This document shows positions 1 to 11,905 of a stretch of DNA of 64,000 nucleotides, piece by piece. The translations under genes and the position numbers were made by a program. Positions within the stretch are counted from its first letter, which is position 1; every line of letters starts with the position of its first letter. The stretch is taken from the NCBI RefSeq assembly GCF_041200145.1, contig NZ_CP165734.1, positions 1,178,001 to 1,242,000 of the forward strand, written 5' to 3'. The notes under the pieces were generated by a model, which saw only the letters and a list, made by a program, of their open reading frames with translations, was not told where the DNA came from and made no database searches. This stretch comes from Bradyrhizobium sp. LLZ17 (GTDB lineage: Bacteria; Pseudomonadota; Alphaproteobacteria; Rhizobiales; Xanthobacteraceae).

Positions 1-89
1 AGCACCCACGGCTCACGCTTGAGGACATTCGAGCAGCGCAGGCCTTTGCGGCCGATTATCTGGCAGACGAAGACATCATTTATCGGTGA
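1..89 (+). CDS. DUF433-like antitoxin, C-terminal end only
   Basis: The gene starts before the window; the last 28 codons are visible in the frame that starts at base 3 and stop with TGA at 87-89. The tail reads LTLEDIRAAQAFAADYL followed by an acidic end. This is the usual C-terminal pattern of DUF433 proteins, small winged-helix-like proteins commonly paired with PIN-like DUF5615 partners. The following gene is such a partner and begins 4 bases after this stop, so the two probably form a toxin-antitoxin-like operon. Only the C-terminus can be judged, so the family call rests on a short stretch plus context. Confidence 0.6.
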   Translation, partial: HPRLTLEDIRAAQAFAADYLADEDIIYR

Positions 90-93
90 ATTT

Positions 94-444
94 GTGCGCT
101 GGCTGGCGGACGAGTGCGTCTCATTCTCGCTGGTTCGAGAGTTTCGCAGGGTTGGCCACGACATGCATTACGTCGCCGAGTTCGCTGCCAGCGTGAGCGA
201 CACAGAGGTTATAGCGCTGGCGTCTCGAGAAGGACGTCTTCTCCTCACGGCAGACAAGGACTTCGGCGAACTTGTTTTCCGTCGCGGGCAAGTCGTCCCT
301 GGTCTCGTTCTGCTGCGCATTGACCCAGGGAATGGGGCGCTCGTGTGGGCGCGTCTGTTGGAGGCCATCAACCAATTCGGAGAAGGCCTCTTTGGGCGTT
401 ATGTGGTGGTTGATGAGATTCGCTTTCGATCCCGTTCGTTATAG
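94..444 (+). CDS. DUF5615 family PIN-like protein (putative toxin component)
   Basis: This 116-residue protein starts at GTG 94, five bases after the stop of the DUF433-like gene. The start is chosen because it yields the conserved opening RWLADECVSFSLVREFRR; the frame is open further upstream but overlaps the antitoxin. Features seen are an early Asp-Glu pair (LADE), a GHDMHYVAE segment, the SDTEVIALASREGRLLLTAD segment and DKDFGELVF. These acidic residues match the metal-site layout of DUF5615 PIN-like proteins, which are thought to be ribonuclease-like toxins. The length is normal. RNase activity is inferred from the family only. Confidence 0.75.
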   Translation: MRWLADECVSFSLVREFRRVGHDMHYVAEFAASVSDTEVIALASREGRLLLTADKDFGELVFRRGQVVPGLVLLRIDPGNGALVWARLLEAINQFGEGLFGRYVVVDEIRFRSRSL

Positions 445-480
445 AACCGGATTAGGGCACTGGGGATCAGTGACTCACCG

Positions 481-799
481 CTACTTGCGCACGTCAACAT
501 TGATGTCGAGATCAATGTTGCTGACGCAGGTCCTGAGTCCTTCGGTGAGAGCCGCCCTCGTGCCAGCGGCCCTCGCGCGCCGAGGCATCGCTGACATTGG
601 CCAGCTTTAGGCACCGCCATTGCGGCAATGGCCCGCTGCTCTCGCCAGCGAATTGCCAAGCGAGCACTGCCTCCTCACCGTTCTTGTTGGTCCCGATGAC
701 ATGCGGGCAAAGTTCACGATATCGCCGTTCGTAGACGCAGGTCACCTGCTGTTCAGCGAGAATGGCCTTGCGAAATAGGGCGTACGTTGGGCTGGGCAT
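481..799 (-). CDS. Small conserved protein of unknown function (frameshifted in this sequence)
   Basis: A protein of about 106 residues with no function I can assign. Visible features are RRYRELCPHVIG near residues 25-36, a WQFAGESSG segment and WRCLKL. The N-terminal reading frame ends early, but shifting by one base near 528 (one extra G in CAGGACC) restores a tail ending CVSNIDLDINVDVRK with a TAG at 481-483. This tail fits the pattern of small hypothetical proteins that have CPH, WQF and WRCL motifs and a terminal acidic strand. An upstream in-frame ATG at 829 would add ten residues. It lies about 50 bases downstream of uvrA on the same strand. Confidence 0.5.
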
Positions 800-848
800 C
801 GAGTTCTCACAGGTTTGATCCCCGATCACCCCCGCAGACGAATAAGTC

Positions 849-3827
<2,979 letters not shown>

Positions 3828-3925
3828 CCCGGTGGTCCTCAAGGAATCCCAAAGGCACGCGATCGCGCCAACATTCGAGGCGCGCTTCGCCCGGAACCGG
3901 GATCGGCGCCGATGGGTATGGCAGC

Positions 3926-3940
3926 GAACGTAGGAAGAAC
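3926..3940. promoter_or_regulatory. LexA-type SOS box upstream of uvrA
   Basis: The sequence is GAAC-GTAGGAA-GAAC on the plus strand, i.e. GTTC-N7-GTTC reading toward uvrA. This is the exact direct-repeat consensus bound by alphaproteobacterial LexA. It lies 99 bases upstream of the uvrA ATG, a sensible position for damage-inducible control. Confidence 0.8.
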
Positions 3941-4055
3941 GGGCGCGGATTTCCAGTGGGACTTGCAGATCGTCAACGGATTGTTGGCGCGCTGGCGGCA
4001 TTTGGCAGCAGCGGGGCTCGGAACCACCCCGAGGCGCGCCGCTGCGAGGTTGCAC

Positions 4056-4088
4056 AAAAACAAAAAGGCCGGCGCAAGGCCGGCCTTT
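4056..4088 (-). terminator. Rho-independent terminator of the barrel gene 4129-4818
   Basis: A perfect 10-bp stem (AAAGGCCGGC with its complement, 4064-4073 and 4079-4088) has a 5-base loop. Reading on the minus strand it is followed by a T-rich tract. It lies 41 bases beyond the stop of the outer-membrane gene. Confidence 0.85.
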
Positions 4089-4128
4089 CGTAACGCGATG
4101 GCGTTGGAGCCGAAGCTCAGTACTTGGC

Positions 4129-4818
4129 TTAGTACTTGGCGACGACCGGGCCGTTGAAGTGATAGTTCACGCCGAACTGCACGGTGTGGAAGTTGAGCGT
4201 GCCGGAGGGCACGGCGCCCGAGAAATAGGTCTCGCCGCCAAGGCTGCGATAGAGGTACTCGCCCTTGATCGACCACTGCGGGGCGATGAACGCTTCGACG
4301 CCAGCGCCGACGGTCCAGCCCGAGTGGAATTTGCTGTCGGAGATCGAGACCGGGCCCAGCGTCGCAGTGATCTTGTTGTCGATCCAGGCGTAGCCGCCGG
4401 TGCCGTAGAACAGGACATTGTTGACAGCGTAGCCGATGCGGCCGCGCACGGTGCCCATCGCGTCCGTCTTCGAGCTCACCGAGGCGGGAATCGCACCGAC
4501 GCCCGGCACGAAAACCGCACCAGCTGCCGACGCGCTGACGTCAGCCCACGCGCCATCGGCCTCGACGCCGAACACGACGTTGCCGGTCTGCCAGTTGTAG
4601 CCGGCGGTACCGCCGACGAAGCCGCCCTTCATCTTCGGGTCGCCGGAAGCGTTCTCCCAGGCGCCGCCACCGACGATACCGAGGTAGAAGCCGGTCCAGT
4701 TGTAGACCGAGGCGATAGCGACAGGAGCCTTGGTGTAGGGGCGAGCCGCCAGATCGGCAGCCGAGGCGGCGCCAGTGAGAGCGAGCAGACAGGCCGAAGC
4801 CAGCAAAATTTTCTTCAT
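4129..4818 (-). CDS. Outer-membrane beta-barrel protein, Omp25/Omp31-like porin family
   Basis: A 229-residue secreted barrel. The start at 4818 gives MKKILLASACLLALTGAASA as a clean signal peptide with cleavage before ADLAARPYTKAP, the common N-terminus of bradyrhizobial and brucella-type small outer-membrane barrels. The mature part starts with YNWTGFYLGIVGGGAW, has alternating strand segments such as FGVEADGAW and GWTVGAGVEAFI, and ends in VNYHFNGPVVAKY with a C-terminal aromatic residue typical of Bam-inserted barrels. The next minus-strand gene is a paralogue with the same N-terminal signature, so this is a tandem pair. Each member has its own GC-rich terminator. Its exact role (porin or structural barrel) cannot be told. 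Confidence 0.88.
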   Translation of the reverse strand: MKKILLASACLLALTGAASAADLAARPYTKAPVAIASVYNWTGFYLGIVGGGAWENASGDPKMKGGFVGGTAGYNWQTGNVVFGVEADGAWADVSASAAGAVFVPGVGAIPASVSSKTDAMGTVRGRIGYAVNNVLFYGTGGYAWIDNKITATLGPVSISDSKFHSGWTVGAGVEAFIAPQWSIKGEYLYRSLGGETYFSGAVPSGTLNFHTVQFGVNYHFNGPVVAKY

Positions 4819-4997
4819 TTCAACAAATCCCAGTCCCAGTTTCTGATTTGCCTTCCGTGCGTCGGAAGAGCATCGGACGCGTTGGTCCAACTGATGTCGT
4901 ACCTACACCACTGAAGCCGCAAGTTGTGTCTCCCGAAAGTCACAACGGCCTAAAAATGTCGCAGATGCTGACCTATTAATTCCCCGTTTGCGCGGGC

Positions 4998-5027
4998 ACA
5001 AAAAAAGGCCGGCACGAGGCCGGCCTT
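4998..5027 (-). terminator. Rho-independent terminator of the barrel gene 5053-5835
   Basis: The stem AAGGCCGGC (5005-5013) pairs with 5019-5027 around a 5-base loop and is followed on the minus strand by a run of seven T. The sequence is nearly the same as the terminator of the neighbouring paralogue. Confidence 0.85.
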
Positions 5028-5052
5028 AGAGACGCGCGTGAAACCAGTGCTA

Positions 5053-5835
5053 TCAGTACTTCGCGATGACGGGCCCGCCCCAGCGGTAGTTCAGCCGGAT
5101 CAGTCCCATATCCACGTCCTGCCCGATTCGGTCGCTCCCGAACGCCGCGCCCGCTGGCGTGGTGAAGCCGACCGTGCGATGGCCGAGGAACAAGTGGTCG
5201 TACTCGACGCCCACCGACCAGTTCGGCGCGAAGCCGAATTCCAGACCGGCGCCGATCGCTCCGCCCCAGCGGGTTTCGCGTGCCGAAGCCAGCAGCGCGC
5301 CCGCGCCGGGCGTGCCGGCGGCGGCATAGACGTCGTACCTGTCTCCGACCACGGCGCCGCCGCCCTTCACGTAGAGGAGCACGCTGTTCCAGGCGTAACC
5401 AACCTGACCGGTGATGAGGCCGAACGCGTCGATGCGCGAACGGTTGCGATCACCCGTGACCAGAGCGCTGCCTGGGAAAAGTGTGCTGACGTTGTCGCCC
5501 CGGAAATCGGCCCAGTTGCCTTGGCCTTCAAGACCGAACACCCAATTGGCCGACTGCCAACGATAGCCGATCTGGCCGCCGATGGTGCCGCCCGTCGCGT
5601 TGTGACAGCCTTCCCCCACCAGCACCCCGGTCCCCGGTGTCACGAAGTCCCAGCATTTGTGGCTCGAACCGCCACCGCCGTTGATGCCGATATAGAAGCC
5701 GCTCCAATCGTAGATCGTCGCGATCGCAGGCGCCGGCGCCTTGGTGTAAGGACGGGCCGCAAGATCCGCTGCGCTCGCGGGAGCCGAGAGGTTGAACGCA
5801 ATTAGGCCAAATGCACTTAGCAGGATTTTTTTCAT
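5053..5835 (-). CDS. Outer-membrane beta-barrel protein, second Omp25-like paralogue
   Basis: A 260-residue barrel with a signal peptide (MKKILLSAFGLIAFNLSAPA) and the mature start ADLAARPYTKAPAPAI, nearly the same as its neighbour. The first strand region YDWSGFYIGINGGGG is conserved. It differs in having two Cys (in SHKCWDF and GEGCHN) about 18 residues apart, which may form an extracellular-loop disulfide. The end LNYRWGGPVIAKY again finishes on Tyr. It is slightly longer than the 229-residue paralogue. The tandem arrangement suggests duplication followed by divergence. Transcription runs away from ssb. Confidence 0.87.
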   Translation of the reverse strand: MKKILLSAFGLIAFNLSAPASAADLAARPYTKAPAPAIATIYDWSGFYIGINGGGGSSHKCWDFVTPGTGVLVGEGCHNATGGTIGGQIGYRWQSANWVFGLEGQGNWADFRGDNVSTLFPGSALVTGDRNRSRIDAFGLITGQVGYAWNSVLLYVKGGGAVVGDRYDVYAAAGTPGAGALLASARETRWGGAIGAGLEFGFAPNWSVGVEYDHLFLGHRTVGFTTPAGAAFGSDRIGQDVDMGLIRLNYRWGGPVIAKY

Positions 5836-6279
5836 TGCAGTCTCCCCAATCTATTGTTGCTTGCTTCAAGGTCCCCGAAGTGGCCTCAGGCGCGACGCCC
5901 ATCCGAGCCATTCCAAGGCAAGTCTAGCCCCGTAAGGGCCCGGGTCCGTCTCCGGAACGCCACAGTCGGCGGTCAATCGAACGGGCTGCAAGTTGATGAA
6001 TGTTAAGTATTTTTCGGGATAGGCGGGAACCCAAAAAGGTTCCATCGACGCACTGAAGCGAGCGGGACCGTGCTGCGGCCAAGCGCCGGTTTGCAGTGTC
6101 GGATTTCGGGCGGAACAAAGCTGGAACGGATCCCGTGTTGATGCTATATGTGGGGATAACCGAGGGCCTGGCGGGCCGATCGATGCCCGTAAGCGTATAG
6201 GGTCGCCCAACAGGCGGCGATGGCGCGGGCGCGCGAGCCCGCTAGTCGAATTCAGTGGCATTTGGAGTGGAGAGCGGCG
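5836..6279. other. Divergent intergenic region between the barrel gene and ssb
   Basis: These 444 bases hold promoters for both directions. An SOS box sits at 6113-6127, and a short inverted repeat (GGAACC-CAAAAA-GGTTCC) at 6026-6043. Open frames across it look like shadows or unsupported extensions; I see no real gene. Confidence 0.55.
6113..6127. promoter_or_regulatory. LexA-type SOS box upstream of ssb
   Basis: The sequence is GAAC-AAAGCTG-GAAC, an exact match to the alphaproteobacterial LexA direct repeat GAAC-N7-GAAC. It ends 152 bases before the ssb start. The same motif precedes uvrA, so both repair genes are probably LexA-controlled. Confidence 0.78.
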
Positions 6280-6777
6280 ATGGCGGGAAGCGTCAACAAG
6301 GTCATTCTGGTTGGAAATCTCGGCAAGGATCCGGAAATCCGCCGCACCCAGGACGGGCGGCCGATTGCGAATTTGAGCGTTGCGACGTCGGAAACGTGGC
6401 GGGACAAGGCGACCGGCGAGCGCAAGGAAAAGACCGAGTGGCACCGCGTCGTGATTTTCAACGAAGGGCTCTGCAAGGTCGCTGAACAGTATTTGAAGAA
6501 GGGCGCCAAGATTTACGTCGAGGGCGCGCTCCAGACCCGCAAATGGACCGACCAGAGCGGCGTGGAGAAATACTCCACCGAGGTCGTGCTTCAGGGCTTC
6601 AACTCGACGCTGACGATGCTCGATGGCCGCAGCGGCAGCGGAGGCGGCAGCTTCGGTGAGGAGCAGGGCGGCGATTTCGGCTCCTCCGGTCCCGTCTCGA
6701 GCGCGCCTCGCCGGCCCGTGGCCGCGGGCGGCGGTGGCGGCCGCAACAGCGACATGGACGACGACATCCCGTTCTGA
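6280..6777 (+). CDS. ssb: Single-stranded DNA-binding protein
   Basis: A 165-residue SSB. The start at ATG 6280 gives [20 protein letters not shown], the standard N-terminus; the frame is open upstream but that part is not SSB-like. The OB-fold covers about residues 1-110 with the WHRVVIFN strand and the [16 protein letters not shown] segment. A Gly/Ser-rich linker follows, then the acidic tip DMDDDIPF, which recruits DNA-repair and replication partners. Length and architecture are those of a complete, functional SSB. An SOS box upstream indicates damage-inducible expression. Confidence 0.97.
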   Translation: MAGSVNKVILVGNLGKDPEIRRTQDGRPIANLSVATSETWRDKATGERKEKTEWHRVVIFNEGLCKVAEQYLKKGAKIYVEGALQTRKWTDQSGVEKYSTEVVLQGFNSTLTMLDGRSGSGGGSFGEEQGGDFGSSGPVSSAPRRPVAAGGGGGRNSDMDDDIPF

Positions 6778-7129
6778 GGACGCGGAGCACACGAGGAGGC
6801 GCCGGTTGGATCGGACGGCGCTTCACACGTCGTGTCGGCAATCTTGCCGTCGCGGGAAGGGCTCGGGATTTCCGGGCCCGCTTTCTCTTTGGGGGACATC
6901 GGATTGCGTCACGGCAAACCGGCCGACAGGGCAGGCTGGCCACGCGGTTTTCCCGGTGTTAGAGGCGGTTTCGCAAAGCCTGTTCCAGGCCGTTTCGAAG
7001 CGCTCCTCGCAAGGCCTTAAGTTATTGGAAAAATAAGCGGAAAAAGCACTTCCCGAAGGTCCGCAAGGGTGGTTATCAGGGCCTCGATGCGCTATATGAT
7101 TCCCAGATAAAAACTCACCGGATTCCCCC
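6778..7129. other. Intergenic region between ssb and gyrA
   Basis: These 352 bases hold the probable ssb terminator at 6859-6890 and presumably the gyrA promoter near the AT-richer stretch at about 7085-7120. I see no credible coding sequence; open frames here lack conserved features. Confidence 0.55.
6859..6890 (+). terminator. Probable Rho-independent terminator of ssb
   Basis: GGGCTCGG (6859-6866) pairs with CCGGGCCC (6872-6879), 8 bp with one G-T pair and a 5-base loop. It is followed by the T-rich stretch CTTTCTCTTT. It lies about 80 bases after the ssb stop. Confidence 0.5.
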
Positions 7130-9869
7130 TTGGCCGACGACGACAACAAGAGGCCCGGCGACGAGCCGGAGCGCTCGGATATTCGCCCCGTCTCCATCTT
7201 CGAGGAGATGAAGAAGTCCTACCTCGATTACGCCATGAGCGTGATCGTGGCGCGTGCGTTGCCCGATGCCCGCGACGGATTGAAGCCGGTGCATCGCCGC
7301 ATCCTGTACTCGATGCACGAGCAGGGCCACACGCCCGACAAGAAGTACGTGAAGTCCGCCCGCGTGGTCGGTGACGTCATCGGTAAGTATCATCCGCACG
7401 GCGACCAGTCGATTTACGACGCCATGGTCCGCATGGCGCAGGACTTCTCGATGCGCGTGCCGCTGATCGACGGCCAGGGCAATTTCGGCTCGGTCGACGG
7501 CGATCCGCCTGCCGCCTATCGTTACACCGAAGCACGGCTGACCAAGTCGGCGCTGGCCCTGCTGGCCGACATCGACAAGGACACGGTCGATTTCCAGCCG
7601 AACTACGACAACAACGAGACCGAACCGTCGGTCCTTCCGGCCAAGTTCCCGAACCTTCTGGTGAACGGCGCGGGCGGCATCGCGGTCGGCATGGCTACCA
7701 ACATTCCGCCGCACAATCTCGGCGAAGTCATCGACGCCTGCGTGGCGCTGATCGACAATCCCGCGCTGACCATCGACGAACTCATCAATATCGTGCCCGG
7801 ACCGGATTTCCCGACCGGCGGCATCATTCTCGGACGGGCGGGCATCCGCGCCGGTTATCATCTCGGCCGTGGCTCGGTGGTGATGCGCGGCAAGGTCACG
7901 ATCGACACCGTCCGCAAGGAGCGCGAGGCGCTCATCGTCACCGAGATTCCGTACCAGGTGAACAAGGCGACGATGGTCGAGCGCATCGCCGAGCTCGTCA
8001 AGGAGAAGAAGATCGAGGGCATCGCCGATCTGCGCGATGAATCCGACCGCGACGGCTTCCGTGTCGTCATCGAGCTGGAAACGCGATGCCGTGCCCGACG
8101 TGGTGCTGAACCAGCTCTACAGGTTCACGCCACTGCAGACGAGCTTCGGCGTCAACATGGTGGCGCTGGACAGTGGTCGGCCGCGGATCATGACTCTGAA
8201 GGATCTGCTCGCCATCTTCGTCGATTTCCGTGAGCGGGTCGTCACGCGGCGGACCAAGTTCCTGCTGGGCAAGGCGCGCGACCGCGCGCATATCCTGGTC
8301 GGCCTGGCGATCGCCGTCGCGAATATCGACGAGATGATCCGCGTCATTCGGACCTCACCCGACCCGACCACGGCGCGCGACACCCTGATGTCGCGCGACT
8401 GGCCGGCCCGCGACGTCGAGGACATGCTGACCCTGATCGACGATCCGCGTCACCGCATCAGCGAGAACGGCACGATCCGGCTGTCGATGGAGCAGGCGAG
8501 GGCGATTCTCGACCTGCGTTTGCAGCGCCTCACTGCACTTGGTCGCGACGAAATCCGCGAAGAGCTCGACACGCTCGCCGGCGAAATCGCCGATTATCTC
8601 GACATCCTGCGTTCGCGCGCCCGCGTGCTCGACATCGTCAAGACCGAGCTCGCCGAGGTAAAGGCCGAGTTCGCCACCCCGCGCCGCACGGTGATCATCG
8701 AGCAGGAGGGCGAGGTCGAGGACGAGGACCTGATCCAGCGCGAGGAAATGGTCGTCACCGTCTCGCATGCCGGTTACGTCAAGCGCGTGCCGCTGTCCGC
8801 CTACCGGGCCCAGCGCCGCGGCGGCAAGGGCCGCGCCGGCATGCAGACCCGCGACGAGGATTTTGTCAGCCGCCTGTTCGTCGCCTCGACGCATACGCCC
8901 GTGTTGTTCTTCTCCTCGCGTGGCCAGGTCTACAAGGAAAAGGTCTGGCGGCTGCCGATGGCCGCGCCGAATGCGCGCGGCAAGGCGCTGATCAACATCC
9001 TGCCGCTGGAGCAGGGCGAGCGCATCACCACCATCATGCCGTTGCCCGAGGACGAGTCGACCTGGGGCAACCTCGACGTGATGTTCGCGACCACCGGCGG
9101 CAACGTCCGGCGCAACAAGCTGTCCGATTTCGTCGACGTCCGCCGCTCCGGCATCATCGCCATGAAGCTCGACGACAACGAAGCCATCGTCGACGTGCAG
9201 ATCTGCACCGAGCGCGACGATGTGCTGCTCACCGGCGCCGGCGGCCAGTGCATCCGCTTCCCCGTCAGCGACGTGCGCGTGTTCACCGGGCGGACCTCGA
9301 TGGGCGTGCGCGGCATTGCACTGGCTGAGGGCGACAAGGTGATTTCGCTGGCGATCCTGCGCCACGTCGAAACGTCCTCGGACGAACGTTCGGCGTACCT
9401 CAAGATGCGCCGCGCGGTCGCCGGCGAAGCCGCGGCCGAGGAGCCTGCTAGCGATGCCGAGCTCGAGGAGACCTCCGGCAGCTTCCAGCTCTCGCAGGAG
9501 CGCTATATCGAGATGTCGGCGCAGGAGCAGGTGGTGCTGACGGTGTCCGTCAACGGCTATGGCAAGCGGACCTCGTCTTACGAGTACCGCACCACGGGCC
9601 GCGGCGGCAAAGGCATCGTCGCGATGAGCGTCAACAACCGCAACGGTAACCTCGTGGCGTCGTTCCCCGTCGAGGATGCTGATCAAATCATGCTGGTCAC
9701 CGACAAGGGCCAGCTCATCCGCTGCCCGGTCGAAGGCATCCGCATCGCCGGCCGCTCGACCCAGGGCGTAATCGTGTTCGACACCGCCGAGGACGAGCAC
9801 GTCGTCTCGGTCGAGCACATCACGGAAGAGGCCGAGAACGGCAACGGCGAGAATGGGAACGGGCACTAG
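7130..9869 (+). CDS. gyrA: DNA gyrase subunit A (one frameshift in this sequence)
   Basis: GyrA is the strand-cutting subunit of type II topoisomerase. About 912 residues are encoded if one extra G at 8077-8078 is ignored; the remainder of length/3 is exactly one. The likely start is TTG 7130 ([17 protein letters not shown]), ahead of the conserved [16 protein letters not shown]. The catalytic tyrosine is in [12 protein letters not shown]. The C-terminal wrapping domain carries a GyrA-box-like QRRGGKGR and the related GRGGKGI. The quinolone-determining stretch reads [10 protein letters not shown], with Gln at the position of E. coli Ser83 and Asp kept at the Asp87 position. gyrA is essential, so the frameshift is almost surely a sequence error. 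Confidence 0.95.
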
Positions 9870-9881
9870 CTTCGAGGGGCT

Positions 9882-9966
9882 GTAGCCCGGATGGAGCGTA
9901 GCGAAATCCGGGAGACTTTGTAGGTTTGCGAGAAACCCGGATTGCGCTGCGCTCCATCCGGGCTAC
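9882..9966. repeat. Palindromic intergenic repeat between gyrA and kup
   Basis: GTAGCCCGGATGGAGC at the left is mirrored by GCTCCATCCGGGCTAC at the right, around an imperfect centre that also pairs. It lies between the converging ends of gyrA and kup, where a long hairpin could end transcription from both sides. It fits the type of short palindromic element scattered in bradyrhizobial genomes. Confidence 0.7.
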
Positions 9967-9975
9967 TAACCTTCG

Positions 9976-11892
9976 CTAAATCTCCAGCTCCGTCCCGAAC
10001 TCCACGACCTGCTTGGTCGGCACGCCGAAGAACGCGGCGGAGCGTTCGGCGTTGCGCTGGAGGAAGGCGAACAGGGTTTCGCGCCAGACCCACATGCCCG
10101 GCACGTCCTCGCGCGGGATGATGGTCTCGCGGCCGACATAATAGGTGATCTCGGAGAGGTCGATGCCGGGCAGCTTGCCTTTGCCGCAGGCCAGCGTCAG
10201 CCCGTCATAGATCGTCGGATTCTGCATGAAGCCGTAATGCAGGATGACGCGAGTGATGCCGGGGATGATCTCGATCACCTCGGTGCGGTCCTCATCGGCG
10301 ATGTGGGGAAGCTCCTCGATCAGCACGGTAACGAGGACGACGCGTTCGTGCAGGACATGGTTGTGCTTGACGAACTGGGTCAACGCGAGCGGAACACCTT
10401 TGGGCGCGGACGCCAGGAACACCGCCGTCCCGGGCAGCCTTGCGCGACACTTGTTGACCGCCGTCTCGATCAGGTCTTCCTCGGGCTGGCGCAGCTTGGC
10501 GCGGGCCGCCTCGACCAGCTTCACGCCGGCGCGCCAGGTCAGCATCAGGAACGCGACGAGGGCCGCGAGCAGCAGCGGGAACCAGCCGCCCTCGAACAGC
10601 TTGATCGAGTTGGCTGCGAAGAAGATCATGTCGATCACGAAGAAGAAGCCGTTCACGGCCACCACGAGCCAGGGTGAATAGCCCCACTGAATGGCAACCA
10701 GCGCTGCCAGCAGCGTGGTGATAGCCATCAGGAGCGACACCGCAATGCCGTACGCGCCGGCGAGCGCATCCGAGGTGCCGAAGCTCAAGACCGCGCCGAG
10801 GGTTGCGACGGCGAGCAGCCAGTTCACCAGGGGCACGTAGATCTGGCCGATCGCAGCGCTTGTGGTGTGGCGGATCTGCATGCGCGGCAGGAAGCCGAGC
10901 TGGATCGACTGCTGAGTCAGCGAGAACACGCCGGAGATGATCGCCTGTGAGGCGATCACGGTTGCGACTGCCGAGAAGGCGACCAGGGGGTAGTGCAGGG
11001 CGTCGGGGCAGAGCTGGAAGAACGGATTCTCGATCATGCCGGGATCGGTGATCAGGAGCGCGGCCTGGCCGAAATAATTCAGCACCAGCGCGGGCAGGCA
11101 GATCGCGAACCAGGCGAGCCGGATCGGCAGGCGGCCGAAATGTCCCATGTCGGCATACATGGCCTCGCCCCCGGTCACGGCGAGGAAGGCCGCGCCAAGG
11201 ATCGCAAAGGAGATGTGGAAATCCTGGTGGATCAGGAAGTCGAAGGCATAGAGCGGGCTGAGTGCCGCCAGCACCGCCGGTGCCTTGATGATACCGTGGA
11301 TGCCAAGCGCGGCCAGCACGAAGAACCAGGCCAGCATCACCGGCCCGAAGATCCGGCCGATGAAGCCGGTGCCTTGCTTCTGGATCATGAACAGGCCGAC
11401 CAGGATGGCGATTGTGACGGGCACCACCACCGGCGCCAGCGAGGGCGCGTCGACCTTGAGGCCTTCGATGGCGCTCAGCACCGAGATCGCCGGGGTGATC
11501 GCGCCGTCGCCGTAGAGCAGCGCGGCGCCGACGAGGCCGACTACCAGCAGATGTGCGCGCCAGGTGCCGGGCTGCGCGTGGCGGGCGTGCAGCAGCGCCA
11601 GCAGCGCGACGATGCCGCCTTCGCCGCGGTTGTCGGCACGCAGGATCAGCAGTGCATATTTCAGCGAGATGATCAGCAGCAGCGCCCAGAGGATCAGCGA
11701 GGCAACGCCCAGGACAGCTTCGGGTGTCACCGTCGCGCCATGGGCGGCCGCCTTCGCGGCTTCCTTGAGGGCATAAAGGGGGCTGGTGCCGATATCGCCG
11801 TAGACCACCCCGAGGGCGCCCATGGTCATGGCAATCGGCAACGGATCAGGATGATGGCCGGATGCAACTGCGGGCGTACTGGACAAAGGCAA
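9976..11892 (-). CDS. kup: Low-affinity potassium uptake protein Kup
   Basis: A 638-residue Kup/HAK/KT family K+:H+ symporter of the inner membrane. Conserved signatures are TMGALGVVYGDIGTSPLYAL at residues 23-42 and DNRGEGGIVALLALL in the first loop. About twelve hydrophobic segments follow, and a cytoplasmic C-terminal domain ends in VVEFGTELEI. The start shown is a TTG that abuts a G-run, leaving no normal Shine-Dalgarno spacing; the ATG codons at residues 22 and 24 would remove the N-terminal tail and are possible alternatives. A strong hairpin lies just upstream. The gene converges on gyrA, with a palindromic repeat between them. Confidence 0.93.
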   Translation of the reverse strand: MPLSSTPAVASGHHPDPLPIAMTMGALGVVYGDIGTSPLYALKEAAKAAAHGATVTPEAVLGVASLILWALLLIISLKYALLILRADNRGEGGIVALLALLHARHAQPGTWRAHLLVVGLVGAALLYGDGAITPAISVLSAIEGLKVDAPSLAPVVVPVTIAILVGLFMIQKQGTGFIGRIFGPVMLAWFFVLAALGIHGIIKAPAVLAALSPLYAFDFLIHQDFHISFAILGAAFLAVTGGEAMYADMGHFGRLPIRLAWFAICLPALVLNYFGQAALLITDPGMIENPFFQLCPDALHYPLVAFSAVATVIASQAIISGVFSLTQQSIQLGFLPRMQIRHTTSAAIGQIYVPLVNWLLAVATLGAVLSFGTSDALAGAYGIAVSLLMAITTLLAALVAIQWGYSPWLVVAVNGFFFVIDMIFFAANSIKLFEGGWFPLLLAALVAFLMLTWRAGVKLVEAARAKLRQPEEDLIETAVNKCRARLPGTAVFLASAPKGVPLALTQFVKHNHVLHERVVLVTVLIEELPHIADEDRTEVIEIIPGITRVILHYGFMQNPTIYDGLTLACGKGKLPGIDLSEITYYVGRETIIPREDVPGMWVWRETLFAFLQRNAERSAAFFGVPTKQVVEFGTELEI

Positions 11893-11905
11893 CCCCCCAA
11901 TGGGT

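Larger units (their letters stand above)
3828..4128. other. Intergenic region between uvrA and the first barrel gene
   Basis: This 301-base stretch holds the uvrA promoter region with its SOS box at 3926-3940 and the Rho-independent terminator of the upstream minus-strand barrel gene at 4056-4088. I see no coding frame I would defend; the open frames here are extensions or shadows of the neighbours. Confidence 0.6.

Noticed and set aside
7130..9869. gyrA, coaD, queA, ntrBC and others as true pseudogenes
   Set aside because: Each has single-base shifts only, otherwise intact motifs, and several are essential; sequence error is the simpler reading.
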